Origin: Hyphomonas jannaschiana VP2
GTDB taxonomy: Bacteria > Pseudomonadota > Alphaproteobacteria > Caulobacterales > Hyphomonadaceae
Length of the DNA stretch: 64,000 nucleotides
Direction of reading: 5' to 3'
NCBI RefSeq assembly: GCF_000685215.1
Contig: NZ_ARYJ01000006.1
Span: 62,001 to 126,000 of the forward strand
Under the pieces are notes generated by a model. The model made no database searches. It was given only the letters and a program-made list of their open reading frames with translations, and had not been told where the DNA came from. Both the position numbers and the translations under genes were made by a program. This document shows, in pieces, positions 34,803 to 43,007 of the stretch (the first letter of the stretch is position 1; each line of letters opens with the position of its first letter).

Positions 34803-35774
34803 TTAAGGCAACAGCACGGTCGCACCGGTGGTCTTGCCGCTTTCGAGGGCTTCGTGGGCCTTGGCGGCTTCTTTCATGTAGAAACGCTGGCCAATGTCGG
34901 CGCCGAACGTGCCGGTCTTCATGGCGGCGAAGAGGTGACGCGCGCCGCGGGCCAGATCTTCCGGCGTGTCGATGAAGCTGAACAGCGTCGGCCGGGTCAG
35001 GACCAGCGACCCGCCGGCCGCGAGCCGTCCCGGCGGCATCGGGTCTGCCGCGCCTGAGGCGTTGCCGTAGGAGATCATCCAGCCGCGCTTTTTCAGGCTG
35101 GAAAGCGAGGCTTCGAAGCTGCGCTTGCCGACGCTGTCGAGCGAAACATCGACGCCTTTTCCATCCGTCAGCTCACGCACTTTCTTCGCGACATCGTCAT
35201 ATCCGATGATGACGTCGCTGGCGCCGAGCTCTTCGGCCTTTTCAGCTTTCTCCGGCGTCGAGGTGACAGCAATCACGCGGGCACCGAGGCTGGCGGCCCA
35301 GGGCGTCAGCACGCTGCCCACGCCGCCGACAGGTGCCCAGACCAGAACCGTGTCACGGTCTGTGATCGGGCGGATCTCGAACAGGAGCATCCAGGCCGTC
35401 AGGCCTTTCAGCAGGACAGCTGCGCCATCTTCTTCCGAAATGCCGTCCGGCAGTTTCACCATCCGGTCTGCCGGGCCGGTGAAGTGCGTGGCGTAGGTCC
35501 CGTTGCCGAGATAGGCGACCCGGTCACCCGGCTTCACGTTCGTGACACCTTCACCGACAGCTTCGACCGTGCCAGCCCCTTCGGAGCCCTGCACGAAGGG
35601 CAGCTTCACTGGGTAGAGTCCTGTGCGGAAATAGGTGTCGATGAAATTGAGGCCGGATGCGGCCTGTTTGACGAGCGCTTCGCCGGGGCCCGGCTGGCGC
35701 GGTTCGAACTGTTCCACTTTCAGCACATCCGTGCCGCCGGTTTCGTTCATGATAATCCGGTAAGGCTCGTGCAT
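34803..35774 (-). CDS. NADPH:quinone reductase (zinc-independent MDR family)
   Basis: A 323-residue medium-chain dehydrogenase/reductase of the quinone-oxidoreductase type. Visible are PGPGEALVKQAASGLNFID, the GSEGAGTVEAVGEGV block, GDRVAYLGNGTYATH, the NADPH-binding WAPVGGVGSVLTPWA (a modified AxxGxxG), and SLDSVGKRSFEASLSSLKK. Zinc ligands are absent, as expected of quinone reductases (Qor-like). It reduces quinones or other enones with NADPH. The gene follows terC by one base and is probably co-transcribed with it. Confidence 0.9.
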   Translation of the reverse strand: MHEPYRIIMNETGGTDVLKVEQFEPRQPGPGEALVKQAASGLNFIDTYFRTGLYPVKLPFVQGSEGAGTVEAVGEGVTNVKPGDRVAYLGNGTYATHFTGPADRMVKLPDGISEEDGAAVLLKGLTAWMLLFEIRPITDRDTVLVWAPVGGVGSVLTPWAASLGARVIAVTSTPEKAEKAEELGASDVIIGYDDVAKKVRELTDGKGVDVSLDSVGKRSFEASLSSLKKRGWMISYGNASGAADPMPPGRLAAGGSLVLTRPTLFSFIDTPEDLARGARHLFAAMKTGTFGADIGQRFYMKEAAKAHEALESGKTTGATVLLP

Positions 35775-35775
35775 G

Positions 35776-36552
35776 TCAGTGTCCTCCAGCTTTTGGCGCT
35801 TTCTTGCGCGCCTGAATGTTCAGCAGCTCCACCGCCAGCGAGAAGGCAATGGCGAAGTAGAGGTAGCCTCTCGGAATATGGAAGCCGAGGCCGTCGGCCA
35901 CAAGCGCTACGCCAACAAGAAGGATGAAGGCGAGGGCCAGCATCTTGGTCGTCGGGTGATCTGCGATAAAGTTTGCGAGCGGCGTGGCAGCGACCGCCAT
36001 GACGAAAGTCGACAGGATCACCGCCCCGATCATCACCGGCAACAGATCCGTCATGCCGATGGCGGTAATCACGCTGTCGAGCGAGAACACGATATTGATG
36101 ACGAACAACTGGATCACAACGCTGGCAAAGCCGCTCTGCGCGGTCGTCTCTTCATGGCCGGTCCCCTCGACGGCCGAGTGGATTTCCTGCGTACCTTTCC
36201 ACAGAAGGAACAGGCCACCGCCGAACAGGATCAGGTCCTTCAGAGTCACCTCTTCAACGTGGTGCATCACCTCGGTGCTGCCGTTTGCCACGAACACGGC
36301 CAGGGCATGCGGCAAGTGGAACAGGGGCGACTTGTCGAGCTGGAGGATCCAGAAGATCAGGCCCAGCATGGCGATCCTCAGGACCATGGCGCCCCAGACA
36401 CCGATGCGCGTGGCGGTCTGCTTCTGGTCGCCCTTCAGCTTGCCGGTCGCGATGGACACGAACAGGAGATTGTCGATGCCAAGCACGATTTCCAGAAAGG
36501 TCAGGGTGGCAAGGCTGCCCCAGAAGGCTGGTGAAGCAAGTAGTTCGGTCAT
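35776..36552 (-). CDS. TerC family integral membrane protein
   Basis: A 258-residue protein with seven predicted membrane helices. TerC signatures are [15 protein letters not shown] near the N-terminus and its internal counterpart [17 protein letters not shown]; the intramembrane Asp residues in GIDN and SLDS are conserved. TerC proteins are linked to manganese export or to metal supply to exported enzymes. A soluble CBS tail is absent. The start is divergent from rnhB, and the gene overlaps closely with the quinone reductase downstream. Confidence 0.93.
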   Translation of the reverse strand: MTELLASPAFWGSLATLTFLEIVLGIDNLLFVSIATGKLKGDQKQTATRIGVWGAMVLRIAMLGLIFWILQLDKSPLFHLPHALAVFVANGSTEVMHHVEEVTLKDLILFGGGLFLLWKGTQEIHSAVEGTGHEETTAQSGFASVVIQLFVINIVFSLDSVITAIGMTDLLPVMIGAVILSTFVMAVAATPLANFIADHPTTKMLALAFILLVGVALVADGLGFHIPRGYLYFAIAFSLAVELLNIQARKKAPKAGGH

Positions 36553-36638
36553 GGAAGATCCCCCGGATGGCCACCGTTCGCACCGTTGAACCGCGCTGCG
36601 CGGTGGAGCGCAAGCCCGACTCGCGATCTGTTCGGCCC

Positions 36639-37223
36639 ATGGACCTGTTCGGAAACCTCACTTGCGGCGTCGATGAAGCTGGCCGTGGCCCGTGGGCCGG
36701 CCCGGTGACGGCCGCCGCCGTGATCCTCGACCCGGCCAAACCGGTGGAGGGCCTTACCGATTCCAAGAAACTGTCCGAAGCCAGGCGCGAAGCCCTCGCA
36801 CCGCTGATCCGGGAACGTGCGCTCGCCTGGTGCGTCGCGCATGCGAGCGTCGAGGAGATCGACCGGCTGAATATCCGCGAGGCCACTTTCCTGGCCATGC
36901 GGCGCGCAGTGGAGGGGCTGCAGCATCGGCCGTCCCTCGCGCTGATCGACGGCAACGCCCTGCCCGGCGGCCTGGCCTGCGATGCCCGCGCCATCGTGAA
37001 AGGCGACCTGACAGAACCGGCCATCTCTGCCGCCTCCATTCTCGCCAAGACGGTGCGCGATGCGCTGATGCTGGCACTGGACGCGGCCCATCCAGGCTAC
37101 GGCCTCGGCAAACACAAGGGATACGGCACGGCCGCCCACGCCGAAGCGCTGACCCGCCTCGGCCCGGCACCCTGCCACCGGATGAGCTTCGCGCCTGTCC
37201 GCAAGGCAAGCCTGTCGGCCTGA
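36639..37223 (+). CDS. rnhB: Ribonuclease HII
   Basis: A 194-residue enzyme that removes RNA from RNA/DNA hybrids and misincorporated ribonucleotides. It starts [23 protein letters not shown], seen here in residues 1-23, containing the DEAGRGP catalytic block; [21 protein letters not shown] and [13 protein letters not shown] follow with the remaining acidic ligands; [14 protein letters not shown] is the C-terminal signature. The ATG at 36639 gives the normal family length; an earlier in-frame ATG near 36569 would add a non-conserved arm. It is divergent from terC. Confidence 0.95.
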   Translation: MDLFGNLTCGVDEAGRGPWAGPVTAAAVILDPAKPVEGLTDSKKLSEARREALAPLIRERALAWCVAHASVEEIDRLNIREATFLAMRRAVEGLQHRPSLALIDGNALPGGLACDARAIVKGDLTEPAISAASILAKTVRDALMLALDAAHPGYGLGKHKGYGTAAHAEALTRLGPAPCHRMSFAPVRKASLSA

Positions 37224-37334
37224 TTTTTACGGATGACGCCCCGTCAGGCCTCCCCCGCGTCAGGGTTTGTCAGTCCTGCCCCTTCAAGGCATCCTCCTGT
37301 CTGAAGGCCCGTCAGAGGCCGTTGGAGGAAACCG

Positions 37335-38582
37335 ATGATCTACGATCTCGTCATTGTGGGCGGCGGTATCGGCGGCAGTGCGCTGGCCACCGTCATGGCG
37401 CGGGCCGGGCGCAGCGTGCTGGTGCTCGAAAAATCCGCCGAATACGAAGACCGTGTACGGGGCGAGTGGATCGCACCCTGGGGCGTGGTGGAGACGAAAC
37501 GCGTCGGCCTCTACGACACGCTGATCGCGGCGGGCGGACATCATTTGTCCGAACACATCACCTATGACGAAAGCCTGCCGCCGGACTTGTGCGAAGCCTC
37601 ACCGCTGCCGCTGAACATGCTGATCCCGGATATTCCGGGTCCGCTGTGTATCGGCCATCCACATCACTGCCAGACGCTTTACGATGCCGCACAGGCGGCA
37701 GGCGCGACCTGCCTGCGCCCGGTGAATGTCGAGTCGGTGACGCTGGGCGACACGCCGTCCGTCACCTTCACGCATGACGACAAGCAGCAAACGGTGGAAG
37801 CGCGCCTGATCGTCGGTGCCGAAGGCCGCCAGTCCATGGTCCGCGCCGCCGCCGGCATCAAACTGCACCAGGACCGGCCGCATCACTGGTTCACCGGCCT
37901 GCTGGTGGAGAATGTCGAGGGCTGGGACCCGAAGCGGCAGGCCATCGGCACAGAGGGCGGCTTCGGCTTCCTTGCCTTCCCGCAAGGCGACGGGCGCGTG
38001 CGGGTCTATGGCGGCTACGCGTTGGAGGAAAAAGGCCGGTTTGCGGGTGAGGACGGCCCTGCCCGGTTCCTTGAAGCGTTCCGCATGGAGTGCGCCCCGC
38101 ACAACAAGGCGCTGGCGGACGGCACGCCGGCCGGTCCGCTCTATTCCTATTTCAACAATGACAGCTGGACGGATGAGCCTTTCGCGCCGGGCTGTGTGCT
38201 GATCGGCGATGCAGCCGGCTGGAACGACCCGATCAACGGGCTCGGCCTGTCGATCACCTATCGCGATGTGCGCATCGTGTCGGAGATCCTGAAGGACACG
38301 CCCGAAGGCGCTTCACCGGACTTCTCATCCTACGCTGAAGAACGCGCAGAACGGATGCGGCGGCTGCGCTTTGCGGGCCAGCTCCAGGCCATCCTCGACA
38401 TGGAGTTCGGGGAGACGGCCAAGGCCCGGCGCCTGTCCTATCACACACGCAAGGCAGAAGACCCGAGCCTCGGCATTCACGGCATCGCCATCATGGCCGG
38501 GCCGGAAACCGTGCCGCCCGAATTCTTCACCGATGCCCACCGCGCCCGCGTGCTGGGCGAACCGAAGGAGACCGCCGCATGA
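37335..38582 (+). CDS. FAD-dependent monooxygenase (PHBH-like)
   Basis: A 415-residue flavoprotein. The Rossmann dinucleotide site is VIVGGGIGGSALATVMARAG, the second FAD block is GCVLIGDAAGWNDPINGLGL (GD motif), and LIVGAEGRQSMVRAAAG is the DG-type loop. It should hydroxylate a small or aromatic substrate with NAD(P)H and oxygen; the substrate is not evident. GGAGG precedes the ATG by 6 bases. Its stop overlaps the start of an NTF2-like protein (ATGA), so both are translated together. The pairing with a SnoaL-like partner recalls secondary-metabolite tailoring, but no biosynthetic cluster surrounds it. Confidence 0.88.
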   Translation: MIYDLVIVGGGIGGSALATVMARAGRSVLVLEKSAEYEDRVRGEWIAPWGVVETKRVGLYDTLIAAGGHHLSEHITYDESLPPDLCEASPLPLNMLIPDIPGPLCIGHPHHCQTLYDAAQAAGATCLRPVNVESVTLGDTPSVTFTHDDKQQTVEARLIVGAEGRQSMVRAAAGIKLHQDRPHHWFTGLLVENVEGWDPKRQAIGTEGGFGFLAFPQGDGRVRVYGGYALEEKGRFAGEDGPARFLEAFRMECAPHNKALADGTPAGPLYSYFNNDSWTDEPFAPGCVLIGDAAGWNDPINGLGLSITYRDVRIVSEILKDTPEGASPDFSSYAEERAERMRRLRFAGQLQAILDMEFGETAKARRLSYHTRKAEDPSLGIHGIAIMAGPETVPPEFFTDAHRARVLGEPKETAA

Positions 38583-38941
38583 GTTTCAGCATCGATGGCT
38601 TCAATGCCGGCTGGCTGGACGCGTGGAGCCGCAAGGATGTGGACCGGCTTGTCGGCTTCTATTCGCCAGACACCGTCTACAAGGATCCGCAGACACCTGC
38701 AGGCCTGCGCGGTCACGACGCCCTGCGTACCTATCTGACCGGTTTGTTCGGCGCGACCCCCCCCATGGTTTACAAGCCGGACGAGACCTGGCCGATTCCC
38801 GGCGGCTATTGCGGACGCTGGTATTGCCATATCGGCGAAGGCGGAAAGGACGGCCTGATGCGGGGCTTTGACCTCGTCATTATCGAAGACGGCCTGATCA
38901 CGCACAACGAAGTCTACGTCCACCAGATCCCAGAGGGTTAA
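38579..38941 (+). CDS. NTF2-like (SnoaL-type) protein
   Basis: A 120-residue cone-shaped-fold protein: FNAGWLDAWSRKDVDRLVGF, YSPDTVYKDPQTPAGLRGHDALR and GLMRGFDLVIIEDGLITHNEVY are the expected helix and strand series of the NTF2/SnoaL superfamily. Members act as small isomerases, cyclases or binding partners. It overlaps the flavin monooxygenase by 4 bp, which suggests the two share a substrate. Function cannot be fixed further. Confidence 0.85.
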   Translation: MSFSIDGFNAGWLDAWSRKDVDRLVGFYSPDTVYKDPQTPAGLRGHDALRTYLTGLFGATPPMVYKPDETWPIPGGYCGRWYCHIGEGGKDGLMRGFDLVIIEDGLITHNEVYVHQIPEG

Positions 38942-38953
38942 CCGCCCATTAAC
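38938..38953. promoter_or_regulatory. CtrA box upstream of the GIY-YIG gene
   Basis: TTAACCGCCCATTAAC is a perfect match to the TTAA-N7-TTAAC binding site of the cell-cycle regulator CtrA. It overlaps the stop of the NTF2-like gene and ends 40 bp before the GIY-YIG gene start, a normal promoter position. The master regulator is known in Caulobacterales/Hyphomonadales. Confidence 0.75.
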
Positions 38954-38993
38954 CGTCTCGGCCGAGCTTCGCGGAATCGACGTGGAGGGACCC

Positions 38994-39416
38994 ATGATCC
39001 TGTTGTTTGGCTGGCATACCTGGTGGGGCGAATCCGGCCGGCCGTACCGGTTCAATATTACGCTGACGCGCAAGGGCCTGCCGGATGAGGGCGGGATCTA
39101 CATCTTCGTGCGCCGGCGCTTCGTGTTCTTCCTGGAGCCGCTCTACATCGGCAAGGCCGCCAATTTCCGCTCGCGCCTGATCGGGCATGAGCGCTGGTGG
39201 GAAGCCTGGTGGAAACGCGGGGCGACCGAACGCCATGTAATGATTGTAAAAAAACCGGCGGACCGGGCCCGGGTCGAGGAAGACCTGATCCGGAATTACC
39301 AGCCGCGGATGAACGACATCCTCATCCCGCGCGGGGCGGATGACGCGCCCAACAACAAGCGCCTGCGCCGCTGGTGGAAGATCAAACGCTGGTTCCGCCT
39401 GCCGTTTTTGACCTGA
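38994..39416 (+). CDS. GIY-YIG domain protein, possible nuclease
   Basis: A 140-residue protein with a recognisable GIY-YIG core: G34-I35-Y36 in DEGGIYIFVRRR, then Y51-I52-G53 in EPLYIGKAANFRSRLIGH, Arg59/61 downstream, E96 in ARVEEDLIRNYQPRMN as the metal-binding Glu, followed by the conserved Asn. This matches single-domain GIY-YIG nucleases or nuclease-like proteins. The tail is strongly basic (KRLRRWWKIKRWFR). The ATG at 38994 is preceded by GGAGGG. A CtrA box in front suggests cell-cycle control. No methylase or recombinase is nearby. Confidence 0.82.
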   Translation: MILLFGWHTWWGESGRPYRFNITLTRKGLPDEGGIYIFVRRRFVFFLEPLYIGKAANFRSRLIGHERWWEAWWKRGATERHVMIVKKPADRARVEEDLIRNYQPRMNDILIPRGADDAPNNKRLRRWWKIKRWFRLPFLT

Positions 39417-39418
39417 TC

Positions 39419-39446
39419 ATATCGGACTAAACCGGACTATACCGGA
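39419..39446. repeat. Second copy of the CGGACTATA motif
   Basis: TATCGGACTAAACCGGACT continues as ATACCGGACC, giving three phased CGGACTA units at about 10-bp spacing. The last 14 bases (GACTATACCGGACC) are identical to 13850-13863. It lies between the convergent GIY-YIG and DUF4386 genes. Confidence 0.6.
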
Positions 39447-39459
39447 CCAGCTCATGATC

Positions 39460-40170
39460 TCAGGCGGCTCCGGCCGCCTTTTTCCATGCCTCCGCATTGA
39501 TCCCGCGAATCGTCAACCAGACGGCCAGCGCGGCTTCGGCAATGAGGCATGGCACGAACAGCAGCATGAACCAGCCGGACGCTGCCAGCGCCGGTGTCAG
39601 GAAGATCATGAGCGACGTGACGAGGTAGCAGACCCCCGCCACGACAATGCCCGTCCCGATCAGGCGCGGCAGGAATCCGGACTTCCAGATGAGCCAGCCG
39701 ATGATCAGGCAATCGAAACCGAAGAAGACCAGGGAAATATTGTAGGCCTGCCCGTGCAGCCTCAGCGACAGGACCGACAGGCGCTCAAGCTCGCCCGCTG
39801 AAAATCCGCTCGTTTGCGGATCCATGTGCAGCAGGATGAGCGGCATCAGGAAGAACAGCGCCTTGGTCCCGGCAATCGCCGCCGAGATCAGCCGGAACAC
39901 GAGGCCGGCCAGCGAGACATGCCGGTCCACGACCAGAAGGATGCGGTAAAGGCAGAGCGCGACCAGAATGTCTGCCGCCGTCATGAGCAGCTCCGCCACG
40001 AAGCCGGCGCGATACAGCATCTCCGACGCCAGGATCTTCGCGGCCGTGCCAGCCGGGTCTGTGTAAGAAACCAGCTGGCCCCGCACACCGATCTCGGCAA
40101 AGAGGCCGGCGAAAATGATGTAGAGATAGGCAAGACCCGCCAGTCGGGCGGTTCGGACGGGCGGGGTCAT
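39460..40170 (-). CDS. DUF4386 domain membrane protein
   Basis: A 236-residue protein with six predicted helices. RLAGLAYLYIIFAGLFAEI near the start, the loop ILASEMLYRAGFVAELLM and LHGQAYNISLVFFGFDCLIIGWLIW are typical of DUF4386. Function is unknown for this family. The ATG at 40170 has GGAG at 9 bases; an in-frame TTG 12 bases upstream overlaps the GGAG region and is less likely. A perfect palindrome lies 35-55 bp upstream, so it may be controlled by a dedicated repressor that is not in the window. Confidence 0.85.
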   Translation of the reverse strand: MTPPVRTARLAGLAYLYIIFAGLFAEIGVRGQLVSYTDPAGTAAKILASEMLYRAGFVAELLMTAADILVALCLYRILLVVDRHVSLAGLVFRLISAAIAGTKALFFLMPLILLHMDPQTSGFSAGELERLSVLSLRLHGQAYNISLVFFGFDCLIIGWLIWKSGFLPRLIGTGIVVAGVCYLVTSLMIFLTPALAASGWFMLLFVPCLIAEAALAVWLTIRGINAEAWKKAAGAA

Positions 40171-40204
40171 GTCAGTCTCCAATCGCCAGGCTGTATCACG
40201 CAGT

Positions 40205-40225
40205 TATTATCGAATTTCGATAATA
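40205..40225. promoter_or_regulatory. Perfect palindrome between DUF4386 and ttcA
   Basis: Arms TATTATCGAA and TTCGATAATA, 10 bp each, are separated by a single T. The site is AT-rich within GC-rich surroundings and placed 35 bp upstream of the DUF4386 start and 61 bp upstream of ttcA. It has the shape of a TetR- or ArsR-type operator. The cognate regulator is not seen. Confidence 0.7.
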
Positions 40226-40285
40226 TTGCAAGCCGTCTGACGCGAAGTGCTTCCCGAGGCGCCCGGCCCGTGGGATAGGGCGCGC

Positions 40286-41179
40286 ATGGCAGATGATGTG
40301 ACCTCTTTCACCGGCGTGCCCCCGCTTTTTGCGGAGACGCCGGATTCGGTGAGCTTCAAGAAGCTGCGCAAGCGGCTGGTGCGCGGCGCGCTTCAGGCGA
40401 TTGATGCCTATGGCATGGTCGACCGGCGCGCGGTGGAGAGCGGCGCGGCGCCCCGTCCGAAATGGCTGGTCTGCCTCTCCGGCGGCAAGGACAGCTATGG
40501 CCTCCTCGCCGTGCTGATGGACCTGCAATACCAGGGCGCCCTGCCCGTCGACCTGATCGCCTGCAATCTGGACCAGGGCCAGCCGGGCTTCCCGAAGCAC
40601 ATCCTGCCGGAATGGCTGGAGAAGATCGGCGCCACCTATCGCATCGTGACCGAGGACACCTATTCCATCGTCACCGAGAAAGTGCCGGAGGGCCGGACTT
40701 TCTGCTCCATGTGCTCACGCCTGCGCCGGGGCATTCTCTATCGCATCGCGCGGGAGGAAGGCTGCGACGCCATCGTGCTCGGCCATCACCGCGACGATGC
40801 GCTGGAAACCTTCATGATGAACCTCATCCATGGCGGCCGCCTCGCGGCGATGCCGCCGAAGCTGCTGAACGATGAAGGCGATGTCATGGTGCTCCGTCCG
40901 CTGATCACGGCGGCGGAAGACGATCTTGAGAAGTTCTCGAATGCAATGAACTTCCCGATCATTCCGTGCAATCTGTGCGGCAGCCAGGACGGCCTGCAGC
41001 GCGTGGCGATGAAACAGATGCTGACCGAGTGGGAACGCAAGAAGCCCGGCGTGCGGCAGGTCATGGCCCACGCTCTCGCCACCGTCCGCCCCAGCCACCT
41101 GCACGACCCGGCGCTTTTCGATTTCCTAAGCCTCGCCCCCGGCGGCAAAGGCGAAGACGACCCGAACGTGCCGTTTTGA
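40286..41179 (+). CDS. ttcA: tRNA 2-thiocytidine(32) synthetase
   Basis: A 297-residue PP-loop enzyme that makes s2C32 in tRNA. The ATP-binding PP-loop SGGKDS is at 65-70, the first cysteine pair C140xxC143 ([11 protein letters not shown]), then [15 protein letters not shown] and the third cluster cysteine in [14 protein letters not shown] (C228/C231). These match the [4Fe-4S] TtcA group rather than TilS. The ATG at 40286 is chosen for homology. It is divergent from the DUF4386 gene across the palindrome. It is followed by the AT-rich three-gene island in convergent orientation. Confidence 0.95.
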   Translation: MADDVTSFTGVPPLFAETPDSVSFKKLRKRLVRGALQAIDAYGMVDRRAVESGAAPRPKWLVCLSGGKDSYGLLAVLMDLQYQGALPVDLIACNLDQGQPGFPKHILPEWLEKIGATYRIVTEDTYSIVTEKVPEGRTFCSMCSRLRRGILYRIAREEGCDAIVLGHHRDDALETFMMNLIHGGRLAAMPPKLLNDEGDVMVLRPLITAAEDDLEKFSNAMNFPIIPCNLCGSQDGLQRVAMKQMLTEWERKKPGVRQVMAHALATVRPSHLHDPALFDFLSLAPGGKGEDDPNVPF

Positions 41180-41247
41180 TTCAGATAGACACGTCAATTT
41201 TCATGGCGGTCCAGATAAAGGCACCTGTTTGCTTAAGCGAGCTCTCG

Positions 41248-42000
41248 CTAACTAAGCAGCTTGATTATGAACCGAATGAGAAAACCAAAGAACTCAATGA
41301 ACGCCTGCAGTGATCCAAGAATAAAATTCCATGCCTCCGCCATATGCGGCACCAAATACGGCAACAGAATATCTATGATAATCAAAGTAAGTACCGACAG
41401 AAAGAACCCCCAGATAGTGTAACGAACGCGCCTTTTGTCATCCAAGTATTTCTCAGCCCACAGATACTTATTCTGTAGTTCGGAATTGACTGCACCGACC
41501 TCCTTCAGGAGGCTTTGAAAAGCTCCGATACATTCGTCACACGCAATCTGAAAATCAGGTTGCCGCACATCGACACTCGCGAAGTTTGAGATCGCTGATA
41601 GCTCCGTTTGATACGCAAAGGCGATCTTTCCTTTTGTTGGCATACCGAACAATATTATCGGAGTCTGAGGAAGCTCTCTTCCTATAAGCTCAAATGCCGC
41701 AATGAATTGGTGCTGTCTTTTAAACTCCGCACTCACAACAGCACTCATAACCAAGCTAACAGCCTTTTTTAGCTGATCGATTGATTTTCGAAGCGCTCGC
41801 AGCACAATCTTAGGGTCATTTTCCGTTCCAGGGTGCTCAGACCTCCAAAACGAATAGCCATTTAGTGCGTGATGAAGTGAAATCTGCTCGATCGGGCAGT
41901 CATTCACTATACCTGCCTCCGCAACGCACTGGTGCAGAAAGCTAAACTTCCGGACTTGGGTTTCGATCAATTGCTTTGGATCGATGACCAGACACTGCAC
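41248..42000 (-). CDS. Unknown protein with two C-terminal membrane helices (AT-rich island, gene 3)
   Basis: A 250-residue protein when the GTG at 42000 is used; GGAG lies 7 bases before it. An ATG at 42039 is open too but would overlap gene 2 by 98 bp. Residues 1-190 look soluble and mixed alpha/beta (TPIILFGMPTKGKIAFAYQT, ACDECIGAFQSLLKEVG); a charged helix WAEKYLDDKRRVRY precedes a first membrane helix FFLSVLTLIIIDILLPYLVP and a second hydrophobic segment FGFLIRFIIKLL at the end. I recognise no family. Base composition is clearly AT-richer than neighbours, suggesting horizontal origin. A membrane-effector role is a possible reading, no more. Confidence 0.6.
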   Translation of the reverse strand: MQCLVIDPKQLIETQVRKFSFLHQCVAEAGIVNDCPIEQISLHHALNGYSFWRSEHPGTENDPKIVLRALRKSIDQLKKAVSLVMSAVVSAEFKRQHQFIAAFELIGRELPQTPIILFGMPTKGKIAFAYQTELSAISNFASVDVRQPDFQIACDECIGAFQSLLKEVGAVNSELQNKYLWAEKYLDDKRRVRYTIWGFFLSVLTLIIIDILLPYLVPHMAEAWNFILGSLQAFIEFFGFLIRFIIKLLS

Positions 42001-42268
42001 CTTTTGCTCCCCCAAACAGCAGGCCCCACAATTTAGCAAAATATGATTGAGTTACCGACTGATCTTCAATCGCCGGCGGATCATCCACCAAAAAAGGGAA
42101 TTTTTGTCTCAAAAAGGCTTCGTGGTCTGCTCTGATTTCAAGAACCAGATATTCTGACAACTCTTCATCAGTCACATCGCAGGCGCTTTTACCGTAGTGT
42201 TTAGCTACGCGCTCACAAAGATCCTGCCCTCGCCTTATCTCTTCCTCATTGGAGATGCTGCCCCCCAT
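41942..42268 (-). CDS. Unknown small acidic protein (AT-rich island, gene 2)
   Basis: A 108-residue frame starting ATG GGG GGC. It is acidic and helical in its first 60 residues (NEEEIRRGQDLCERVAKHYG, TDEELSEYLVLEIRADHEAF), then less ordered, with a Lys/Arg-rich end. No family was recognised. It overlaps gene 1 by 23 bp and gene 3 by about 59 bp; such long overlaps are unusual, so one of the starts may be wrong, but the conserved frame order implies a single transcript. Role unknown. Confidence 0.5.
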   Translation of the reverse strand: MGGSISNEEEIRRGQDLCERVAKHYGKSACDVTDEELSEYLVLEIRADHEAFLRQKFPFLVDDPPAIEDQSVTQSYFAKLWGLLFGGAKGAVSGHRSKAIDRNPSPEV

Positions 42269-42617
42269 GCTTGACCCCTATCTCAAAAAGAATCCGATAC
42301 GCAAGCTCTTCGGATTCAATGTATGGGTGTTTGCTCCGAAAGTCATCAACAATATTCTGACAGTTATCCGTGAGCTGAAAACTGACCGTCTTTCTGCCCT
42401 TTAATCCGCCTGCGCAGTAAATATTGTAATTCGTCCGCACCAGATCCGAATCATCCGACGCGATGCTTGCACCGTTGCACGTGGTCTGCCTACGGAGCTT
42501 TTCAACACTTCGCCCCTTGCGAATCACATTTAGACTTTGCGTCGCTTCATAGGACGCTCGAAAAGTGACTCGGACGGTAGCGCCGCTGCTGACCACACTA
42601 AATTCTGATCCACTCAC
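42246..42617 (-). CDS. Unknown beta-rich protein (AT-rich island, gene 1)
   Basis: A 123-residue protein read from a GTG at 42617, preceded by GGGAGA. The N-terminal half alternates hydrophobic and polar residues like beta-strands (EFSVVSSGATVRVTFRASYE), two cysteines (TTCNGAS, IYCAGG) could pair, and the C-terminal half looks helical (NIVDDFRSKHPYIESEELAY). No family was recognised. It is the first gene after a good promoter with a perfect TTGACA box, so the island has its own transcription start. Confidence 0.6.
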   Translation of the reverse strand: MSGSEFSVVSSGATVRVTFRASYEATQSLNVIRKGRSVEKLRRQTTCNGASIASDDSDLVRTNYNIYCAGGLKGRKTVSFQLTDNCQNIVDDFRSKHPYIESEELAYRILFEIGVKHGGQHLQ

Positions 42618-42646
42618 GCTGAATCTCCCTAAAATTTTGTTAACCT

Positions 42647-42674
42647 ATTCAATTATGGTTTAAAGTATTGTCAA
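42647..42674 (-). promoter_or_regulatory. Promoter of the AT-rich three-gene island
   Basis: On the minus strand TTGACA (-35, 42669-42674) and TTGAAT (-10, 42647-42652) are 16 bp apart, about 30 bp from the GTG of gene 1. This is the most canonical sigma70 -35 box I noticed in the intergenic DNA. The 390-bp gap 42618-43007 has no gene. It also holds a small dyad TCGTAT-TTCCC-ATACGA near 42706 and the palindrome at 42865. Confidence 0.6.
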
Positions 42675-42864
42675 CCTTGAATCGTAATGCATTTCTCGAT
42701 TTTTTCGTATTTCCCATACGATTTGCCCCCTCTTTCAGAATGTCAGCGATCGCTGCCGCCTGGCACCTCCCACCCACCAAATGAACAGGCAGCGCGAATC
42801 ATCCACACAATTCTCAGCGGCACGCTCATTACGAGGACGGCTTTGAGTTTCAGATGAAAACCAA

Positions 42865-42881
42865 TGCCTCAAATTGAGGCA
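42865..42881. promoter_or_regulatory. Palindrome upstream of the DUF5916 gene
   Basis: TGCCTCAA-A-TTGAGGCA, two perfect 8-bp arms around one A, lies 127 bp before the DUF5916 start. It could be an operator; the CCTCAA/TTGAGG halves resemble, but do not match in spacing, a SoxR-type site. Confidence 0.5.
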
Positions 42882-43007
42882 GCCTCCGAAATTTCAGCTT
42901 GCGATAAAAAGAAGCGCTGGCCCTGCCCGGCGGCGCTTCCTATTCGACGGGCAGCGAGGGGTCGATACGTCAAAGGCGGTCGGGTAAGGTACCGGGAGGA
43001 AGTATAC

